Assembly: GCA_023407175.1 (NCBI GenBank)
Contig: JAEYMU010000056.1
Coordinates: 248,001-312,000 of the forward strand
DNA: 64,000 bases
Reading direction: 5' to 3'
From: Bacillota bacterium
GTDB lineage: Bacteria; Bacillota_A; Clostridia; Lachnospirales; Lachnospiraceae
Both the position numbers and the translations under genes were made by a program. The notes beneath the pieces are model-generated. The model was given only the letters and a program-made list of their open reading frames with translations, searched no databases and was not told where the DNA came from. Positions 34,582-42,151 of this stretch are shown in pieces. The number at the start of each line of letters is the position of its first letter. Within the stretch, counting starts at the first letter, position 1.

Positions 34582-34920
34582 TCAAACCTCGATTGATTTG
34601 ATGTAGAATTCCTTTCCGATTTCGGTCGGACTTCCCTCCTTGCCGCATTTGGGGCATTCGAAGGAAAATGGTTTCCTGACAAACAATTCACCGCAATTGC
34701 TGCATTTTAACCGGGGAACAACACGTTCAATATTGAGCTTTGCCTTCTCGCAGACACTTCCCTGGGCAATCAGCTCAAAATACAATTCAATTGAGCTGGC
34801 GACATAGCCGCAATAATCACCGACCACAAGGTTAATTACCTTAACCTCGTCCGCATTGTTCTTTACAGCATATTCTCCTGCTATTTCAATTATTCGCCTT
34901 GTGATTGGGTATTCATGCAT
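34582..34920 (-). CDS. hypA: Hydrogenase nickel chaperone HypA
   Basis: A 112-residue protein that brings Ni(II) to the large subunit with HypB. The N-terminal MHE (His2, Glu3) is the nickel site. The zinc domain has CSNC and CPKC pairs. The 5' end overlaps the end of echF by 31 nt, linking maturation to the structural genes. Confidence 0.92.
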   Translation of the reverse strand: MHEYPITRRIIEIAGEYAVKNNADEVKVINLVVGDYCGYVASSIELYFELIAQGSVCEKAKLNIERVVPRLKCSNCGELFVRKPFSFECPKCGKEGSPTEIGKEFYIKSIEV

Positions 34921-35252
34921 TTGATAAATTCATCCCTTACATTGCCACTCGAAGGTGAGGTATATTGGTTTTCCATCCGCAGGCACTTCTTCGGACACAC
35001 CTCATTACAATAATTACATTGTATGCATTTCAGCCGTTCAATACTCCAGGAAGTCTTGGCTTTCTCCACCTTGATTGCTCCTGTCGGACAGCGTCTTTCA
35101 CATAAACCGCAGAAAATACAATCCTCGATATCAATTGCAATTTTCCCTCTGGTGCGCTCATAGGTCTCCTTCTGTTTCACCGGATACAAAACCGTATAAG
35201 GGCCATGAAATAAATTCTTAAAAAGCAATTTCGACATTCTTAATATAGACAT
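34890..35252 (-). CDS. echF: Ech hydrogenase ferredoxin-like subunit (EchF)
   Basis: A 120-residue polyferredoxin subunit like NuoI. Two [4Fe-4S] motifs are complete: C45, C48, C51, C55 (CIFCGLCERRCP) and C76, C79, C82, C86 (CIQCNYCNEVCP). It passes electrons from reduced ferredoxin to EchC. It follows echE and overlaps hypA. Confidence 0.9.
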   Translation of the reverse strand: MSILRMSKLLFKNLFHGPYTVLYPVKQKETYERTRGKIAIDIEDCIFCGLCERRCPTGAIKVEKAKTSWSIERLKCIQCNYCNEVCPKKCLRMENQYTSPSSGNVRDEFIKCMNTQSQGE

Positions 35253-35314
35253 ATTAATTTACCATGCCTTTCTTCAAAGCCTGCAAACTCTGGGCCGCAG
35301 GCACAATATTTGCT

Positions 35315-36394
35315 TTACCGTTCCGTGCAGCTGATGCAGGGATCAATGGTGAGAATTAAAATCGGTACATCCGCAAGTGCACAGCCCTTAAGTGTTTCAA
35401 GCAAAGCCGGAATATTGGCAAAGGTAGGAGTTCTGACTCTTACTCTGTCCAGATATTTTGTCCCGTTTGCTTTCGCATAATAAATTACCTCCCCGCGTGG
35501 CTGTTCTACCCGCATAAAATATTCACCGGACGGATTGCCGGTTACCTTTACCTTAAGTTCACTCTCCGGCATCAGAGAAATACACTGCCGGATCAAACGG
35601 ATGGCCTGAAACATTTCTTCTATTCTGACAGCAGTTCTTGCGTAGCAATCACCGCCCTGGTCAACAATCGGATGAAAATCCAGCTTTCCGTAAGCCGCAT
35701 AGCCCTGTGATCTTTGGTCCATCTCAATTCCGCTGGCCCGCGCCATAGGTCCTACGGCTCCCAGATCAAAGGCCGCCTGCTTTGTAAGCAGACCGACTCC
35801 CCTGGTACGAAGCTTCACAGTGGAATCATTAATGAATACCTTTGCTGCCTCCTGTAATTCCTTCTCTACGTCATTTAAAATGTTCTTTATCTTGTTCAGG
35901 GTTTCTGCACTGATATCCTTTCTTACTCCCCCGATGTCATTGACAGAAAATATAACCCTGCCGCCGGTGGTTTCTTCAAAAATATCAAGTACCTGCTCTC
36001 TGATCTTCCAGGATTGCATAAACAGGCTCTCAAAGCCGAAGGCATCCGCCAACAAGCCCATCCATAGCAGATGACTGTGCAGACGTGATAGCTCCGCCCA
36101 GATCGTCCGAAGAAACTGTGCGCGCTCCGGCACCTGCACATCCATAATATTTTCTATTGCCATACAGTAGCCCATGCCATGCATAAAGGAGCAGATGCCG
36201 CAGATTCTTTCCGCAACATAGGTATACTGCTGATAATCCTTCTTTTCTACGAGCTTTTCAAGGCCCCTGTGAATATATCCAATTCTGGGTATAGCCTCTA
36301 CAACGGTTTCATCCTCCAGCACCAAATCCAGATGAATCGGTTCCGGAAGCACCGGATGCTGAGGACCAAACGGAACTACAGTTCTCTTTCCCAT
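35315..36394 (-). CDS. echE: Ech hydrogenase large (NiFe) subunit
   Basis: The catalytic group 4 [NiFe] hydrogenase subunit (359 residues). The four nickel ligands are present: C65 and C68 in RICGICS, and C353 and C356 in DPCISCTER. The protein ends at that Arg359, so there is no C-terminal peptide of the kind removed by a maturation protease in other NiFe enzymes. No protease gene of that type is seen in the cluster. A GCCTGC/GCAGGC hairpin lies after the stop (35279-35302). Confidence 0.95.
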   Translation of the reverse strand: MGKRTVVPFGPQHPVLPEPIHLDLVLEDETVVEAIPRIGYIHRGLEKLVEKKDYQQYTYVAERICGICSFMHGMGYCMAIENIMDVQVPERAQFLRTIWAELSRLHSHLLWMGLLADAFGFESLFMQSWKIREQVLDIFEETTGGRVIFSVNDIGGVRKDISAETLNKIKNILNDVEKELQEAAKVFINDSTVKLRTRGVGLLTKQAAFDLGAVGPMARASGIEMDQRSQGYAAYGKLDFHPIVDQGGDCYARTAVRIEEMFQAIRLIRQCISLMPESELKVKVTGNPSGEYFMRVEQPRGEVIYYAKANGTKYLDRVRVRTPTFANIPALLETLKGCALADVPILILTIDPCISCTER

Positions 36395-36413
36395 TGCTTT
36401 CCCTCCCTGTTCT

Positions 36414-36770
36414 TTATCCCTGACTGTCGCCCGACTGCATATGGAACGGTGTTTTTACAGGAATTTTGTAAAGTGTATTGTTAAAATCCAGTGTTATATT
36501 TTTGATGTTGGCACCGAACAGCTCTTTTATCTCATTTTCATATAAAAATGCATAGGGATACATCACACTGATGCTGGATATCTCTGTCTCGGTGTCTGCC
36601 ATAATACGCAGGTTTACTAATTCATAAGCCTTATCAAAGGAATAGCTCAACTCCAGACCGCCCTTGCTGGTGCAGGTAATTGCAACCAGACGGTAGCCGT
36701 CATTTTTTAAGCTAAGCACCTCGGCTAGCAAATCGTTTACTGCAATTTCCTTTATTGCTTGCTGACCCAT
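36414..36770 (-). CDS. echD: Ech hydrogenase subunit D (NuoC-like)
   Basis: A 118-residue homologue of the 30-kDa NuoC subunit, including the family-typical YPYAFLYENEIKELFG and NNTLYKIPV. It is a peripheral structural subunit without cofactor. A good GGAGG site and a small upstream CTGTCG/CGGCAG hairpin precede it. Confidence 0.85.
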   Translation of the reverse strand: MGQQAIKEIAVNDLLAEVLSLKNDGYRLVAITCTSKGGLELSYSFDKAYELVNLRIMADTETEISSISVMYPYAFLYENEIKELFGANIKNITLDFNNTLYKIPVKTPFHMQSGDSQG

Positions 36771-36774
36771 ACTA

Positions 36775-36799
36775 CCTCCATTCTGCCGCAGGACGACAG
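36775..36799 (-). promoter_or_regulatory. Leader hairpin abutting the ribosome site (echD)
   Basis: On the minus strand CTGTCG (36794-36799) pairs with CGGCAG (36783-36788) with one G-U pair and a 5-nt loop, ending three nt before GGAGG (36775-36779). It is internal to the ech operon. Confidence 0.5.
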
Positions 36800-36818
36800 T
36801 TTATATTCTTCGTTATTA

Positions 36819-37253
36819 TCAGCTTTTCTTTCTTACTGCTTTCTGCTTTTCTTCCAGTACGGCAAGTCCCTGAACTACTCCGTCGATAATAGATTCCGGT
36901 CTTGCAGCACAGCCGGGTACGTACACATCTACCGGAAGCACCTTATCGACTCCTCCGACTACATTATAGCACTCCGCAAAGATTCCGCCAGAGGTGGCAC
37001 AGATTCCTACAGCCACAACAACCTTCGGTTCCGCCATCTGCTCGTAAAGCTGCTTTACCACAGGAATATTCTGCTCATTTACGCTGCCGGTTATTAATAA
37101 AATATCGGCATGCTTCGGATTTCCTGTATTTATAATTCCAAACCGCTCCACATCATATAAAGGCGTCAGGCAGGCCAGCACCTCAATATCGCAGCCATTG
37201 CAGCTGGAGCCGTCATAATGCAGAATCCAGGGTGATTTTTTTATACTTTTCAT
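36819..37253 (-). CDS. echC: Ech hydrogenase small subunit (NuoB-like)
   Basis: A 144-residue small subunit with the proximal [4Fe-4S] cluster ligands C18 and C21 (SCNGCDIE), C85 (GICATSGG) and C114 (PGCAARPE). It passes electrons between the EchF clusters and the NiFe centre of EchE. Confidence 0.92.
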   Translation of the reverse strand: MKSIKKSPWILHYDGSSCNGCDIEVLACLTPLYDVERFGIINTGNPKHADILLITGSVNEQNIPVVKQLYEQMAEPKVVVAVGICATSGGIFAECYNVVGGVDKVLPVDVYVPGCAARPESIIDGVVQGLAVLEEKQKAVRKKS

Positions 37254-37327
37254 TGTTACCTCCGTTTATCATTGGGACAGATACCTGGAACTTCATCCAT
37301 CCTCTTATACCGTCTTATTATATGCCT

Positions 37328-38188
37328 TTAACGAAAAAACGATAAAATAATCAGATTTACCGTTCCCATCACTCCTGTCACAATCCAGGCAGAATTCAAG
37401 GCTTGCTGCCATTTCAAACGTGCTTCCGAATTATCAATGATTATCTCCAGGAAATATACAATAATACAGGCAATTACAGCAAACACATGGCTTACGGGAG
37501 TTGCATAAGCAAAGAATACATACACCAGAGCCAGAGAGATAATTACCTCATACCAGTGTGTTATCTCGATTACAGCAAGGTCCCTGCCCGAATACTCCGT
37601 AGTGATACCCTTGACAATCTCCTGGTGTCCATGATGGGACATACTAAGATCAAAGGGTGATTTTCTTAATTTAAAGGTCAGTATAAAGACTAAACCGATG
37701 AAAACACCCGGCAGATAGACAATTGCCGGAAGCTTCGCCGAAATGATATCCTGAATGAAAAAGCTTGAATTTGCATAATACAGGCCGACACAGGTAAGTA
37801 AAACCATTGGCTCATAGGCCATAATTTGAAGCAGCTCACGCTCCGAGCCTACGGTACTGTAGGGGGAGTTGGAGGCATAACCACCAAGGACAAAGAATAC
37901 TGAGCCCAGGGTCAAAGCAAAGATCGCGAGCAGTATATCCCCTCCGGATAATAAAATCACCGTGGTAAATACGGCAAAAACCAGGGCCACATATACAAAG
38001 AAGCGATGCATCGTATTAACCTCAATGGATTCCTTGCCCATCAGCTTAAACACATCATAAAAGGGCTGAAGCAGCGGCGGGCCCTGTCTTCCCTGCATAC
38101 GTGCAGAGATAACCCGGTCCAGTCCGGTTATTAATCCGCCGGCAATCGGTGCCAGTATTATAATGAAAAGTGCAATCAGGATTATCAT
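37328..38188 (-). CDS. echB: Ech hydrogenase membrane subunit B (NuoH-like)
   Basis: A 286-residue integral membrane protein with about eight helices, related to complex I subunit H. The conserved loop QGRQGPPLLQPFYDVFKL and the acidic SERELLQIMAYEP segment, which couples the quinone-like or hydrogenase module to ion transfer, are present. Its ATG overlaps the echA stop (TAATG). Confidence 0.92.
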   Translation of the reverse strand: MIILIALFIIILAPIAGGLITGLDRVISARMQGRQGPPLLQPFYDVFKLMGKESIEVNTMHRFFVYVALVFAVFTTVILLSGGDILLAIFALTLGSVFFVLGGYASNSPYSTVGSERELLQIMAYEPMVLLTCVGLYYANSSFFIQDIISAKLPAIVYLPGVFIGLVFILTFKLRKSPFDLSMSHHGHQEIVKGITTEYSGRDLAVIEITHWYEVIISLALVYVFFAYATPVSHVFAVIACIIVYFLEIIIDNSEARLKWQQALNSAWIVTGVMGTVNLIILSFFR

Positions 38189-40095
38189 TATGCAAGCCCT
38201 CCAATAAGCAGAATTACTCCAACAATGAGAATTGCAACCGCAATTATATCACTCCAGAAAGAAAGCCGTTTTACTCCAAAATAGCTGTCCATGTACCAGT
38301 TACGCAGCTCAACCTTACGTGTCTTTCCTATGGAACCATAGAAGGTCTCATTGTCACCGGTGTTTTCACCGGCCATATAAATCGGTGTCAGCCTCCGTCT
38401 GTCTCCCTTATAAATCGGGATAAAGCTGATTGGCAGTATAATGAGCATGCTTAACATGAGCAGCATCAGTTTTACATCACCGGAGCCGATGGGGAAGGCC
38501 GCCTGATTGCCAAAAACAGCCGTCAGATAGGGGATTAATGCATGCTCTGAAATCAGCGGAAAACCGAAGCAGGATGCAACCACCAGCACCGCCAGAATAA
38601 ATATCGGTATTTCTTCATCCAGATGAATTTTATTCTTTATCTGATTCTTTGTATTTACCTTCGATACCAGCTTGCCCATCCATTTTGTCCAATAAAATAG
38701 AGTAGCTGCACTGCCGTAAGCCAAAATGATCACAATCAGTATGTTATTGGAATCAATAAATGCCTTCATGGCAACCCATTTGGAAATCAGCATTCCAAAG
38801 GGTGCAAGAAACATACCGGCAATGCCGATCATCATAAAGAAGGCCAGCTTCTTTGATACTCCTGCCAGAATGTCCATATCCTCCACATCTCTGCTTCCGA
38901 TCTGATGCTCTGTGGAGCCAACCGAGATAAATAATAAAGATTTTGAAACCGCATGAAATATCACTAATAAAATGGCTGCCCACAAGGATTCCTGAGTTCC
39001 GACACTTGCGCAGATTACAATCAGGCCCAGATTTGCAATTGTGGAATAAGCCAGTATTTTTTTCGCGTCACTTTGTGAAATTGCCATCAAAGAACAGGCT
39101 AAAAAGGTCACTCCTCCCACCAGCGTAACTATTCTGCCGACAGAGGTATCTCCAAGTAAGGGTGCGAGACGTATGATTAGATAAACTCCCGCCTTTACCA
39201 TCGTTGCCGAGTGAAGCAGGGCCGAGGTCGGAGTCGGAGCAACCATTGCACCAAGGAGCCAGGAGGTGAAAGGCAATTGGGCGGATTTGGTCAGCGCTGC
39301 AAAGGAAAGAAGAAAGACAGGAACCAGCACTGCTGCTTCCGGCTTCATTGCAATCAGCGCCGATAATTCCAGGGTATCATACTGCATCCCAAGGATTACA
39401 ATCGCTGCCGCAAAGGCAATTCCGCCGCCCAGGTTAATCACAAGGGCACGAAAGGCATTGTTCGTCGCTTCCTTTGTCTGAGTATATCCGATCAGCAGGA
39501 AGGAGCAAAGCGTTGTAAGCTCCCAGCAAAAATACAGCCAGGTAAGATTATTGCTAAGTACCAGTCCGAACATGGCAGACAGAAATAAAAACAAAATGGC
39601 AAAGAAAAAGCTCTTTCTATCTTTATAGCTGTTATGGTGGATATGATACTCTTTCATATATCCAACAGCGTACAGACAGATAAGGCTTCCAACTAATCCG
39701 ACCACCAGAACCATAATTGCAGCGAGCTTATCAAATATGATTCCTTCCTGGACTTCTATACTATGCTTTTGTGTAAACTCAAACCACAGGATTAATGAGG
39801 TTTGCACCAGTGAAAAAAGAGAAACGAGATATTTCTTATTTTTGATACCTGCGGTTATAATATAAACCGCCACCAATACCTCAATCACTGCTATTACATA
39901 ATCCATTGCTTTTTCGCAGGGCCAGGTAAAGGAAATGCCATGCTTAAAGTACAAAAAAACAACCACTAAAGTTAATATAGCGGTAATCACAGCACTGAAT
40001 CTGACAATTATATTCCTTACATTGTCATTTCTTGTAATAAAAATTATCAATGCTGCAATGAATGGAAATAGAATTAATACTGAAATTGCGTTCAT
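38188..40095 (-). CDS. echA: Ech hydrogenase antiporter-like membrane subunit A (NuoL-like)
   Basis: A 635-residue ion-pumping subunit with about 16 helices. It has the Mrp/NuoL core: WELTTLCSFLLIG with its key Glu, TKSAQLPFTSWL with a key Lys, and LLHSATMVKAGVYL. I start at the ATG at 40093-40095, which has AAGGTG 8 nt upstream; a longer frame to 40182 begins inside the leader. It is the first gene of the ech-hyp operon. Confidence 0.92.
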   Translation of the reverse strand: MNAISVLILFPFIAALIIFITRNDNVRNIIVRFSAVITAILTLVVVFLYFKHGISFTWPCEKAMDYVIAVIEVLVAVYIITAGIKNKKYLVSLFSLVQTSLILWFEFTQKHSIEVQEGIIFDKLAAIMVLVVGLVGSLICLYAVGYMKEYHIHHNSYKDRKSFFFAILFLFLSAMFGLVLSNNLTWLYFCWELTTLCSFLLIGYTQTKEATNNAFRALVINLGGGIAFAAAIVILGMQYDTLELSALIAMKPEAAVLVPVFLLSFAALTKSAQLPFTSWLLGAMVAPTPTSALLHSATMVKAGVYLIIRLAPLLGDTSVGRIVTLVGGVTFLACSLMAISQSDAKKILAYSTIANLGLIVICASVGTQESLWAAILLVIFHAVSKSLLFISVGSTEHQIGSRDVEDMDILAGVSKKLAFFMMIGIAGMFLAPFGMLISKWVAMKAFIDSNNILIVIILAYGSAATLFYWTKWMGKLVSKVNTKNQIKNKIHLDEEIPIFILAVLVVASCFGFPLISEHALIPYLTAVFGNQAAFPIGSGDVKLMLLMLSMLIILPISFIPIYKGDRRRLTPIYMAGENTGDNETFYGSIGKTRKVELRNWYMDSYFGVKRLSFWSDIIAVAILIVGVILLIGGLA

Positions 40096-40204
40096 TATTT
40101 TGTCACCTTGTCTAAGTTTTTTAAGAATTTTCCCGGCAAAGCCTTCGGCAAAAAAAAACCAATTAGCTGTTAGGTTAATCAAGCATCCCGATGCGTCATT
40201 GATC
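40096..40204 (-). promoter_or_regulatory. Leader of the ech-hyp operon
   Basis: About 109 nt between the expected start point and echA. It contains a hairpin (ATCAA...GCATC / GATGC...TTGAT) and then an AACC/GGTT mini-stem followed by nine U. The U run could act in attenuation or simply pause polymerase, though the mini-stem is only 4 bp. Confidence 0.4.
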
Positions 40205-40210
40205 TATTTC

Positions 40211-40238
40211 ATTATAACATTATAAAAAATGATGTCAA
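40211..40238 (-). promoter_or_regulatory. Near-consensus sigma-A promoter of the ech-hyp operon
   Basis: On the minus strand TTGACA (40233-40238), a 16-nt spacer and TATAAT (40211-40216). Both boxes match consensus exactly, suggesting strong constitutive expression of the hydrogenase operon. Confidence 0.85.
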
Positions 40239-40346
40239 CAATTGATATTTAATAAACAATTTTGTATTTATTGTATTTAATTAACGTATTTTGCGTCATT
40301 TTTCCAGCTTTTGTCTGTGCGGATTATTACAGCAAACAAATTTTAC

Positions 40347-40375
40347 TTGATAAACCTAGTCAGTAGATATATAAT
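40347..40375 (+). promoter_or_regulatory. Sigma-A promoter of serS
   Basis: TTGATA (40347-40352), a 17-nt spacer and TATAAT (40370-40375). The T-box leader begins within about ten nt. Confidence 0.8.
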
Positions 40376-40382
40376 TATAAGA

Positions 40383-40657
40383 AATGAGCAGAAGTGCTGA
40401 TATTTTCGGCACCCTCCTGCCAGAAATCACAGTGATGATAAAAGCTACGATTTATACATTTCTTCAGAGAGCCGGTGGCTGGTGCAAACCGGTGAAAGGT
40501 TAAATCTTTCCACTTTTGGAGCTGTCTGCGAGGAGCAGAAGGTTCGTACCCTTTACCGTACGTTTGAGTGGTCAGGGATATCCTTCCTGGCAAATTGGGT
40601 GGCAACGCGGATTCCTTTCGTCCCATGTTTTATCTATGGGCCTGAGGAATTTTTTTA
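40383..40657 (+). ncRNA. T-box riboswitch (tRNA-Ser responsive) upstream of serS
   Basis: The T-box signature blocks appear in order. The stem I block is AGAGAGCCGGTGG followed by CTGGTGCAAACCGG (about 40465-40495). The T-box sequence is TTGGGTGGCAACGCGG (40595-40610). A terminator follows, with ATTCCT (40611-40616) and CCCAT paired to ATGGG and AGGAAT (40645-40650), then seven T. The bulge TGGC pairs with an uncharged GCCA end, which matches the G73 discriminator of tRNA-Ser and the downstream serS gene. The specifier codon is not certain; TCT at 40525-40527 and AGC at 40520-40522 are candidates. Uncharged tRNA-Ser should favour the antiterminator and raise serS expression. Confidence 0.9.
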
Positions 40658-40780
40658 TGTAATAGGGAATTGCGTCCTATTACATAAAAAGCTCCGCAGG
40701 CATGCGCACCTCGCGGCAAGGAGGATATTGCTACGCAATCCCCTCGGGCGCGAAAGTGTCAGCGGGCTGACACTTTGTTA
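40652..40780. repeat. Dispersed palindromic repeat, copy 2, between the T-box and serS
   Basis: It starts with a perfect 15-bp inverted repeat (TTTTTATGTAATAGG / CCTATTACATAAAAA, 9-nt loop) that shares its T run with the T-box terminator. Then come GGCAAGG...GCAATCC...CTCGGGCGC and the hairpin AAAGTGTCAG / CTGACACTTT, as at 20770-20829. The second hairpin is followed only by GTTAG, so it should not terminate strongly, but it lengthens the serS leader by about 170 nt. Confidence 0.7.
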
Positions 40781-40800
40781 GCTATCTATTAAATGAAAAT

Positions 40801-40824
40801 GCCGGATACTTCGGCGAATGGAGG
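40801..40824 (+). promoter_or_regulatory. Leader hairpin abutting the ribosome site (serS)
   Basis: GCCG (40801-40804) pairs with CGGC (40812-40815) around a 7-nt loop, and the stem ends four nt before GGAGG (40820-40824), six nt from the ATG. It is the only + strand example of this arrangement in the window. Confidence 0.45.
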
Positions 40825-40830
40825 TTTCTT

Positions 40831-42108
40831 ATGTTAGATTTAAAATTTGTCAGAGAAAACCCGGAGCTTGTGAAGCAAAATATCCGCAATAAGTTTCAGG
40901 ACGGAAAGCTTCCTCTGGTGGATGAGGTAATTGCTCTCGATGTGGAGAGCAGAAATGCCAAGCAGGAGGCTGATAACCTAAGATTTGAACGGAATAAAAT
41001 TTCCAAGCAGATCGGCACCCTGATGGGCCAGGGCAAAAAGGAAGAAGCCGAGGAGCTAAAGAAGCAGGTTACCGCAGATTCACAGCGCCTGGCCGAGCTT
41101 GAGGTTAAGGAAACCGAGCTCCAGGAAAAAATCAAAAAGATTATGATGACGATTCCGAATATCATTGATCCAAGTGTTCCAATCGGCAAGGATGACAGCG
41201 AAAATGTCGAGGTAAAACGCTATGGAGAGCCGGTGGTTCCTGATTTTGAAATTCCCTATCACACCGAGATTATGGAGAGGTTTTGCGGAATTGATCTTGA
41301 CAGTGCAAGAAAGGTCGCCGGTAACGGCTTCTATTACCTGATGGGTGATATTGCAAGACTGCACTCTGCCGTTATTTCCTACGCCAGGGATTTCATGATC
41401 GGACGGGGCTTTACCTACTGCATACCGCCCTTCATGATCCGCAGTGAGGTGGTTACCGGTGTTATGAGCTTCGCGGAAATGGATGCCATGATGTATAAGA
41501 TTGAAGGAGAGGATTTATACCTGATCGGTACCAGCGAGCATTCCATGATCGGTAAATTCATTGACACCATACTGCCTGAGGAGACCCTGCCCCAGACCCT
41601 GACCAGTTATTCTCCCTGCTTTCGAAAGGAAAAGGGAGCCCATGGCCTGGAGGAACGCGGCGTATATCGTATCCACCAATTTGAGAAGCAGGAAATGATT
41701 GTTGTCTGCAAGCCTGAGGATAGTAAGTACTGGTTTGACCAGCTATGGCAAAATACTGTTGATCTGTTTCGTTCCCTTGATATTCCGGTAAGAACCCTGG
41801 AATGCTGCTCAGGTGATCTTGCAGACTTAAAGGTAAAATCGATTGACGTAGAGGCCTGGTCCCCCAGACAGAAGAAATACTTTGAAGTGGGAAGCTGCTC
41901 CAACTTAGGAGATGCTCAGGCGCGCCGCCTGAAAATCCGTGCGGCAAACGAGGAGGGTAAATACTTCGCCCATACCTTGAATAATACTGTGGTTGCGCCT
42001 CCAAGAATGCTGATCGCATTTCTTGAGAACAATCTGAATGCGGACGGAACCGTTAATATTCCGGCTGCCCTTCAGCCTTATATGGGCGGACAAACCCTAA
42101 TTCAATAA
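40831..42108 (+). CDS. serS: Seryl-tRNA synthetase
   Basis: A class II synthetase that charges tRNA-Ser with serine (425 residues, usual length). It has the N-terminal coiled-coil tRNA-binding arm (about 28-105), motif 2 in SYSPCFRKEKGAHG, the serine-site segment LIGTSEHSM and motif 3 with NNTVVAPPRMLIAFLEN. It is under a T-box. GGAGG lies 6 nt before the ATG. Confidence 0.96.
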   Translation: MLDLKFVRENPELVKQNIRNKFQDGKLPLVDEVIALDVESRNAKQEADNLRFERNKISKQIGTLMGQGKKEEAEELKKQVTADSQRLAELEVKETELQEKIKKIMMTIPNIIDPSVPIGKDDSENVEVKRYGEPVVPDFEIPYHTEIMERFCGIDLDSARKVAGNGFYYLMGDIARLHSAVISYARDFMIGRGFTYCIPPFMIRSEVVTGVMSFAEMDAMMYKIEGEDLYLIGTSEHSMIGKFIDTILPEETLPQTLTSYSPCFRKEKGAHGLEERGVYRIHQFEKQEMIVVCKPEDSKYWFDQLWQNTVDLFRSLDIPVRTLECCSGDLADLKVKSIDVEAWSPRQKKYFEVGSCSNLGDAQARRLKIRAANEEGKYFAHTLNNTVVAPPRMLIAFLENNLNADGTVNIPAALQPYMGGQTLIQ

Positions 42109-42119
42109 TCAAAAAAAGT

Positions 42120-42146
42120 GGGGGTCACTATTTTCGTGACCCCCAT
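42120..42146 (+). terminator. Terminator shared by serS and the converging secreted-protein gene
   Basis: TGGGGGTCAC (42120-42129) pairs with GTGACCCCCA (42137-42146) in a 10-bp GC-rich stem with TTTC after it. On the other strand it ends in CTTTTTTTG, so it works for both converging genes. Confidence 0.85.
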
Positions 42147-42151
42147 TTCTT

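Noticed and set aside
38180..40182. EchA as a general NADH dehydrogenase/complex I subunit
   Set aside because: The operon lacks diaphorase and most Nuo genes but has NiFe motifs in EchE and the full hyp set, so it is a group 4 hydrogenase.
41558..42019. A leftward 153-codon frame inside serS
   Set aside because: Antisense shadow of a strongly conserved gene.
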